NCBI GenBank assembly: GCA_002414205.1 | Contig: DHYQ01000019.1 | Location: 1-18,068 of the forward strand | Source of the DNA: Gallionellaceae bacterium UBA5126 | GTDB lineage: Bacteria; Pseudomonadota; Gammaproteobacteria; Burkholderiales; Gallionellaceae | Length of the DNA stretch: 18,068 nucleotides | Reading direction: 5' to 3' | Shown here: positions 13,485 to 18,068 of the stretch, in pieces | Layout of the letters: every line of letters starts with the position of its first letter | How positions within the stretch are numbered: the stretch's first letter is position 1 | Program-made: the position numbers and the translations under genes | Notes under the pieces: generated by a model | What the model saw: the letters and a program-made list of their open reading frames with translations, nothing else | The model's database searches: none | Told to the model about the DNA's origin: nothing

Positions 13485-15163
13485 GCGCCGCCTTTATTTT
13501 CGGGCTGCTGGTCGCTTTGATGCTGACCGGCATGCCGATTTCCATTTCTCTCGGCCTGACCGTGCTGACCTTTGTGTTCACCATGACCCAGGTGCCGCTG
13601 GAGTCGGTGGCGCTCAAGCTGTTCACCGGCATTGAGAAGTTTGAAATCATGGCCATTCCCTTCTTCATTCTGGCCGGGAATTTTCTGACCCACGGCGGGG
13701 TGGCGCGGCGCATGATTAACTTTGCCACCGCGTTGGTGGGACATTGGCATGGCGGACTGGGCTTGTCCGGCGTGCTGGCTTGTGCGCTGTTCGCGGCGGT
13801 GTCCGGCTCTTCGCCTGCCACGGTGGTGGCGATTGGCAGCATCTTGTTGCCCGCCATGGTCAAGGCCGGTTTTCCCAAGCGTTTCGGCGCGGGGGTGATT
13901 ACCACTTCCGGCGCGTTGGGGATTCTGATTCCGCCTTCGCTGGTGATGGTGATGTACTCCGTTGCCACCAATACCTCTGTCGGCGCGCTGTTCATGGCCG
14001 GGGTGGTGCCGGGGATTTTGCTGGCGTTTTTGCTGGGGGTGACGACCTGGTATCTGGCCTGGAAGCGCGGCTATCCGCGTCATCCGTTGTTCCCGGAACG
14101 CACGGGCGGACAAGCGACCGTAGCCGGTTTTTTCGGTCTGTTCTACGCGCTGGTGTTTTCCGTGGTGCCGCCGTATGTGCTGGGCTTGGCGCTGGACAAC
14201 TGGCTGCATCAGGCCGGGTTTTCCTTCTTCCTGGCCGGATTGGGTTGGCTGTTGCTGGTGCCGTGGGCCACGCGCAACCGCTGGGTGACGCGCTTCGTCT
14301 ATTTGGGGCTGGTTGTGGCCGGGGTGCCGCTGCTGCTGACCACCTTGCTGGCCGAGCCGCTGGGACTACATGACAGCGGTGGCATGCTGGCGCTGTTTGC
14401 CGGGCTGGCCTTGATTTGGCTGGGCATCGTCAAACTGAGCGGGCGCTACACCGACATCGCCCCGTCGCTGAAATTCGAGTTGGCTTGGGAAGCGCTGGCC
14501 GTCTGGCGGGCTTATTGGGACAGTATCTGGGGCTTGTTGCTGATTGTGGTGGTGATGGGCGGGATTTATGCCGGGCTGTTTACCCCCACCGAAGCGGCGG
14601 CGGTCAGCGCGGTGTATGCCTTCTTCGTGGCGGTGTTCGTCTATCGGGACATGCGGCTGCGTGATGTGCGCAAGGTGCTGCTGTCCTCGGCCAACATGAG
14701 CGCCATGTTGTTGTACATCATCACCAACGCCGTGCTGTTCTCCTTCATCATGGCCAACGAGCAAATCCCGCAAATTCTGGCGGAATGGATGCTGAATCAA
14801 GGCTTGGGCGTGGTGACGTTCCTGCTGATGGTCAACATCCTGCTGCTGCTGGCGGGCAATGTCATGGAGCCGTCCTCCATCGTGCTGATCATGGCCCCGA
14901 TTCTGTTCCCGATTGCCATGAAGTTGGGCGTGGATCCGGTGCATCTGGGCATTCTGATTGTGGTCAATATGGAAGTCGGCATGTGCCATCCGCCGGTGGG
15001 GCTGAACCTGTATGTCGCATCGGGTGTGACCAAGATGGGGATTACCGAGTTGACCATCGCCGTGTTGCCCTGGCTGCTGACCATGCTCGGCTTCCTGATG
15101 CTGGTAACCTACTGGCCCGATTTGTCGTTGTGGCTGCCGCGCTTGCTGGGGATGGTGCAATAG
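13481..15163 (+). CDS. dctM: TRAP transporter large permease, DctM family (extended form)
   Basis: Large membrane subunit forming the ion-driven transport path (Na+ in characterised members). Family hallmarks are present: FEIMAIPFFILAGNFLTHGG (54-73), GSSPATVVAIGS (109-120), GALGILIPPSLVMVMYS (144-160), GGIYAGLFTPTEAAAVSAVYA (360-380) and NMEVGMCHPPVGLNL near the C-terminus. At 560 residues it is about 130 longer than ordinary DctM (about 425-440). The extra part lies at roughly 211-335, between the two halves of the permease, and holds three to four more hydrophobic helices. Its ATG overlaps the dctQ stop (ATGA). A terminator follows the gene. Function is firm; the role of the added helices is unknown. 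Confidence 0.94.
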   Translation: MSAAFIFGLLVALMLTGMPISISLGLTVLTFVFTMTQVPLESVALKLFTGIEKFEIMAIPFFILAGNFLTHGGVARRMINFATALVGHWHGGLGLSGVLACALFAAVSGSSPATVVAIGSILLPAMVKAGFPKRFGAGVITTSGALGILIPPSLVMVMYSVATNTSVGALFMAGVVPGILLAFLLGVTTWYLAWKRGYPRHPLFPERTGGQATVAGFFGLFYALVFSVVPPYVLGLALDNWLHQAGFSFFLAGLGWLLLVPWATRNRWVTRFVYLGLVVAGVPLLLTTLLAEPLGLHDSGGMLALFAGLALIWLGIVKLSGRYTDIAPSLKFELAWEALAVWRAYWDSIWGLLLIVVVMGGIYAGLFTPTEAAAVSAVYAFFVAVFVYRDMRLRDVRKVLLSSANMSAMLLYIITNAVLFSFIMANEQIPQILAEWMLNQGLGVVTFLLMVNILLLLAGNVMEPSSIVLIMAPILFPIAMKLGVDPVHLGILIVVNMEVGMCHPPVGLNLYVASGVTKMGITELTIAVLPWLLTMLGFLMLVTYWPDLSLWLPRLLGMVQ

Positions 15164-15193
15164 ACGGCATACAAACTATTACTTTTCTGACAC

Positions 15194-15224
15194 GGGGCTG
15201 ATTCTTAACGAAAAAGCCCCTTTT
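15194..15224 (+). terminator. Probable Rho-independent terminator after dctM
   Basis: GGGGCT (15194-15199) can pair with AGCCCC (15215-15220), and TTTT follows directly. The loop is 15 bases, longer than ideal. It lies 30 bases past the dctM stop and just before the rsx promoter, the expected place to insulate the two operons. Confidence 0.6.
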
Positions 15225-15232
15225 GCGGGCGG

Positions 15233-15261
15233 TTGAAGCGCGGGGTAAATAGGCGCATAAT
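15233..15261 (+). promoter_or_regulatory. Candidate sigma70 promoter of the rsx/rnf operon
   Basis: TTGAAG (15233-15238; four of six match TTGACA) and CATAAT (15256-15261; five of six match TATAAT) are separated by exactly 17 bases. The likely start of transcription is near 15268, leaving a leader of about 24 bases before the rsxA ATG. It lies directly downstream of the dctM terminator. Confidence 0.7.
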
Positions 15262-15291
15262 CCGCCCCCTTGTTTTTGGGCTGGATTAAAA

Positions 15292-15867
15292 ATGACGGAA
15301 TATCTGTTGATTTTGGTCAGTGCGGTGTTCGTGAATAACATCGTCATGGTCAAAATTTTGGGCTTGTGCCCCTTCATGGGGGTGTCAAAAAAGCTGGAAG
15401 CGGCCATTGGCATGGGCGCGGCCACGACCTTTGTGCTGACCCTGGCCTCCGGGGCCAGTTATCTGATTAACGAATACTTGCTGGGGCCGGAGCTGGCCTA
15501 TCTGACCACGCTGTCCTTTATCGTCGTGATTGCGGGCATCGTGCAGTTCACCGAAATGGTGATTCAAAAAACCAGCCCGGTGCTGTACCAAGTGCTAGGG
15601 ATTTACCTGCCGCTGATTACCACCAACTGCGCGGTGCTGGGCATTCCGCTGCTGAATGTGCAGGAAAAGCACAATTTCATGCAGTCGGTGTTTTTCGGCA
15701 TGGGCGGCGCGGTGGGTTTTTCGCTGGTGATGATTTTGTTCGCCGGGTTGCGTGAGCGCATGGAGGGGGCGGATATTCCCAAGGTTTTCCAAGGGTCGGC
15801 CATTGCCATGATTACCGCTGGTCTGATGAGTTTGTCCTTTATGGGCTTTGCGGGGCTGATCAAATGA
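15292..15867 (+). CDS. rsxA: Rnf/Rsx complex membrane subunit A
   Basis: Integral membrane subunit of the Rnf (Rsx) complex, which links NADH-ferredoxin electron transfer to ion pumping and in E. coli helps keep SoxR reduced. The 191 residues align with E. coli RsxA (193) along their whole length. [20 protein letters not shown] (14-33) and [17 protein letters not shown] (106-122) each carry a conserved cysteine (C26, C113). In the family these lie in the half-helices that, with RnfE, hold an in-membrane iron-sulfur centre. Six hydrophobic segments are visible. Preceded by a good promoter and a weak GGA Shine-Dalgarno; the stop overlaps the rsxB start by 4 nt. Also called rnfA. Confidence 0.97.
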   Translation: MTEYLLILVSAVFVNNIVMVKILGLCPFMGVSKKLEAAIGMGAATTFVLTLASGASYLINEYLLGPELAYLTTLSFIVVIAGIVQFTEMVIQKTSPVLYQVLGIYLPLITTNCAVLGIPLLNVQEKHNFMQSVFFGMGGAVGFSLVMILFAGLRERMEGADIPKVFQGSAIAMITAGLMSLSFMGFAGLIK

Positions 15868-16412
15868 TAAGCGCATTACTTGTCATGTCCGCCATCGCCG
15901 TGGTGCTGGGCGCGGTGTTGGGCTATGCCGCCATCAAGTTCCGGGTGGAAGGCAATCCGTTGGCGGAGAAAATCGACGCGGTGCTGCCGCAAACCCAGTG
16001 CGGCCAATGCGGTTTCCCCGGTTGCAAACCTTATGCTGAAGCGATTGCTGCCGGGGAAGCGGACATTAACCGTTGCCCGCCCGGTGGTGAGGAAGGGATT
16101 CAGAAACTGGCGGAATTGCTGGGCGTGGAGCCGAAGCCGTTTGGCGAGGACAGCCAGCCCAAGCCCAAATCCGTGGCCATCATCGACGAAAACACCTGCA
16201 TCGGCTGCACCTTGTGCATACAGGCTTGCCCGGTGGATGCCATCGTCGGCGCGGCCAAGCAGTTGCACATCATCATCGCGGCGGACTGCACCGGCTGCGA
16301 GTTGTGTTTGCCGCCCTGCCCGGTGGACTGCATTGAGATGCGCCAGATTACCGAAAACATTTCCAACTGGAAGTGGAAATATCCCGTTTATAGCTTCGTT
16401 CCCGCGCCATGA
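15864..16412 (+). CDS. rsxB: Rnf/Rsx complex iron-sulfur subunit B
   Basis: Electron-carrying ferredoxin-like subunit of the Rnf complex. The 182 residues begin with one membrane anchor (about 3-24). A Fe-S cluster domain follows with CGQCGFPGC and a later CPPGG (C46, C49, C54, C71), then two classical 4Fe-4S motifs, [12 protein letters not shown] (C112, C115, C118, C122) and [12 protein letters not shown] (C142, C145, C148, C152). All cysteines are intact, so three clusters are expected. The start overlaps the rsxA stop and the stop overlaps the rsxC start (ATGA both times), so the three subunits are translationally coupled. Also called rnfB. Confidence 0.97.
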   Translation: MISALLVMSAIAVVLGAVLGYAAIKFRVEGNPLAEKIDAVLPQTQCGQCGFPGCKPYAEAIAAGEADINRCPPGGEEGIQKLAELLGVEPKPFGEDSQPKPKSVAIIDENTCIGCTLCIQACPVDAIVGAAKQLHIIIAADCTGCELCLPPCPVDCIEMRQITENISNWKWKYPVYSFVPAP

Positions 16413-17980
16413 GCATGCTTTATAAATTTCATGGCGGTGTGCATCCGCCAACCCACAAAGACCAATCCATTCGTACCCGCATTGCCACGCCGCCCTTGCC
16501 CAGCAAGCTGGTGATTCCGTTCCACCAGCACGTCGGCGGGATGGCCAAGCCGGTGGTGCAGGCCGGAGATTATGTGTTCAAGGGCCAAATCATCGGCATG
16601 CCGGAAGATGGCTTGTCCAGCGCCATTCACGCCTCGACTTCGGGCACCATTGCCGAAATCGGCATGATGACGGTGGCGCACGCTTCCGGCTTGCCCGATT
16701 TGTGCGCGGTGCTGATTCCCGATGGCAAAGATGTGTGGCGCGAGCGCACCCGCCGCCAGTTGCTGAATTTGTCTGCCGACGAAATCCGCCAGATTTTGCG
16801 CCTGTCCGGGGTGGTGGGGCTGGGCGGGGCGGTGTTCCCCAGCGATGGCAAGTTGCGTGGCGGCAAGCATCATGTGCACACCATTGTGTTGAATGGCGCG
16901 GAATGCGAGCCGTACATCACCTGCGACGATTTGCTGATGCGTGAGCATGCCAAGGAAATTGCCCAAGGCGGCGAAATCATCCGTCGCGTGCTGGGCGCGG
17001 ATCACGTCATTATCGGCATCGAGGACAACAAGCCGGAAGCGATTATGGCCATGCAGGAGGCGATTGTGGATCGCAGCAGCGCCCGCGTGCAGGCCGTGCC
17101 GACGCTGTATCCCGGTGGCGGGGCCAAGCAGTTGATTCGCGTGCTGACCGGGATTGAAGTGGCCGCCGGGGTGCGCTCCACCGACAAGGGTGTGCAGTGC
17201 TTCAACGTCGCCACCGCCTACAGCATTTACCGCGCCGTGATTCACGACGAGCCACTGCTGTCGCGCATCGTGACGGTGACGGGCAACGTGGCGAAACCGC
17301 AAAATTTTGACGCGCTGATTGGCACGCCAGTCAACGAGTTGGTGGCCTGGGCGGGCAATCTGCCCGGCACCGAGCACTACATCATGGGCGGGCCGATGAT
17401 GGGCGTGCCGCTGCCCAACGACAACGTGTCGGTGGTCAAGGCCTGCAACTGCATCATCGCCGCTTCGGACGAATTGTTCCCGCCCGCGCCACCCGCCATG
17501 CCGTGCATCCGCTGTGCCCGTTGCGCCGGGGCTTGCCCGCAGGAATTGCAGCCGCAGGAGTTGTACTGGTTTGCCAAGTCCAAAAACTTCGGCAAGGCGC
17601 AGGCCTATCACCTGTTCGATTGCATAGAATGCGGCGCGTGCAGTTACGTTTGCCCCAGCAACATTCCGTTGGTGCAGTACTATCGCTACGCCAAGAGCGA
17701 AATCTGGGCGCGAGACGCCGACAAAAAAGCCGCCGACCGGGCGCGTGAACGGCATGAATTCCGCGAGTTCCGCAATGAGCGCGAAAAACGCGAAAAAGCT
17801 GAAAAACTGGCCGCCAAGGAAAAAGCCGCACTGGCCGCCAAGCAGGCCGCACCGGCTGCGGCGGAAGAAGCCCAGCGCAAAATCGCCGCCGCCGTGGCCG
17901 CCAGCGATCCCGCCCAACTCAGTGGTCAGCAACAAGCGGCAGAAGCCGCCCGTGCCGCTGCGGCCCAGAAGGAAGATTGA
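16409..17980 (+). CDS. rsxC: Rnf/Rsx complex NADH-binding subunit C
   Basis: Peripheral subunit of the Rnf complex that oxidises or reduces NAD(H) through FMN and passes electrons to iron-sulfur clusters. The N-terminal [14 protein letters not shown] and the [14 protein letters not shown] plus [13 protein letters not shown] blocks match the NuoF-like nucleotide/FMN domain. Two ferredoxin motifs follow, [12 protein letters not shown] (about 366-377) and [12 protein letters not shown] (about 406-417). After about residue 430 comes a highly charged, Ala/Lys/Glu-rich tail, probably helical. At 523 residues it is far shorter than E. coli RsxC (about 740), whose tail is a long repeat region; the core is complete. 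Also called rnfC. Confidence 0.96.
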   Translation: MSMLYKFHGGVHPPTHKDQSIRTRIATPPLPSKLVIPFHQHVGGMAKPVVQAGDYVFKGQIIGMPEDGLSSAIHASTSGTIAEIGMMTVAHASGLPDLCAVLIPDGKDVWRERTRRQLLNLSADEIRQILRLSGVVGLGGAVFPSDGKLRGGKHHVHTIVLNGAECEPYITCDDLLMREHAKEIAQGGEIIRRVLGADHVIIGIEDNKPEAIMAMQEAIVDRSSARVQAVPTLYPGGGAKQLIRVLTGIEVAAGVRSTDKGVQCFNVATAYSIYRAVIHDEPLLSRIVTVTGNVAKPQNFDALIGTPVNELVAWAGNLPGTEHYIMGGPMMGVPLPNDNVSVVKACNCIIAASDELFPPAPPAMPCIRCARCAGACPQELQPQELYWFAKSKNFGKAQAYHLFDCIECGACSYVCPSNIPLVQYYRYAKSEIWARDADKKAADRARERHEFREFRNEREKREKAEKLAAKEKAALAAKQAAPAAAEEAQRKIAAAVAASDPAQLSGQQQAAEAARAAAAQKED

Positions 17981-17982
17981 GC

Positions 17983-18068
17983 ATGTTTTATTCCCCGTTC
18001 ATCCACAAACCCGTCAGCGTGTCGCAAATCATGCTGCGGGTGATCTTGGCCCTGCTGCCCGGTTTGGC
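17983..18068 (+). CDS. rsxD: Rnf/Rsx complex membrane subunit D, N-terminal fragment (3' end outside window)
   Basis: Begins two bases after the rsxC stop; the frame runs open to the window end. The 28 visible residues include SPFIHKPVSVSQIMLRVILA and then LLPGL, which line up with the start of E. coli RsxD (SPYTHNQRQTSRIMLLVLLA). RnfD is the membrane subunit that carries a covalently bound FMN. Position after rsxC is the usual rsxABCDGE order, so the identity is likely despite the short piece. Also called rnfD. Confidence 0.88.
   Translation, partial: MFYSPFIHKPVSVSQIMLRVILALLPGL

Noticed and set aside
16388..17935. Long 515-residue open frame antisense to rsxC
   Set aside because: It mirrors a secure rsxC gene with all Fe-S motifs; its own translation is His/Gly/Ala-rich with no recognisable domain, as expected from the reverse strand of GC-rich coding DNA.
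1..18068. CRISPR arrays, tRNA or rRNA genes, transposases, attachment sites
   Set aside because: No regularly spaced repeats, no cloverleaf-like or rRNA-like stretches and no transposase or integrase motifs were recognised; gaps are short and accounted for by hairpins and repeats.

Overview
The window looks like chromosomal DNA from a GC-rich gammaproteobacterium. The Rnf/Rsx, AroC, PurD and TsaC proteins all resemble gammaproteobacterial versions, and several short dispersed palindromic repeats of the kind common in environmental Proteobacteria sit between or inside genes. Genus cannot be fixed from the sequence; a Thiotrichales- or Chromatiales-like lineage is only a guess. Nearly all of the window is coding, and no gene-free stretch exceeds about 185 bases.

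Left part (1-2669, plus strand): the 3' half of purD (purine synthesis), a palindromic repeat element, tsaC (tRNA t6A synthesis, with an altered WPGP motif) and a FIST-domain sensory protein. A strong hairpin at 2694-2716 separates these from a convergent minus-strand block.

Middle (2745-9437, minus strand, read right to left): aroC (chorismate synthase), then a tightly packed type III restriction-modification cluster. In transcription order this is mod (DNA methyltransferase), a DinD/BRO-N protein, res (helicase-nuclease), and a small membrane protein with an HEAGH metalloprotease-like motif. The spacings (13 nt, a 4-nt ATGA overlap, 12 nt) point to one operon. The last ~14 codons of dinD and the ribosome-binding site of res are made of a dispersed palindromic repeat. 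The target-recognition part of mod is visibly AT-richer than the rest. This four-gene arrangement is the most unusual thing in the window and may be an extended defence locus.

Next come a relatively AT-rich NYN-nuclease/LOTUS-type gene (minus strand) and, divergently, a class I SAM methyltransferase of unknown substrate.

Right part (11702-18068, plus strand): a TRAP transporter set, dctP, dctQ and dctM, for uptake of an organic acid. A MITE-like repeat with 12-bp terminal inverted repeats and a further hairpin lie between dctP and dctQ, and DctM carries an extra membrane segment block. A terminator and a good sigma70-type promoter follow, then the rnf/rsx operon: rsxA, rsxB, rsxC, and the start of rsxD cut by the window end. 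The Rnf complex couples electron transfer between NADH and ferredoxin (or SoxR reduction) to ion movement across the membrane.
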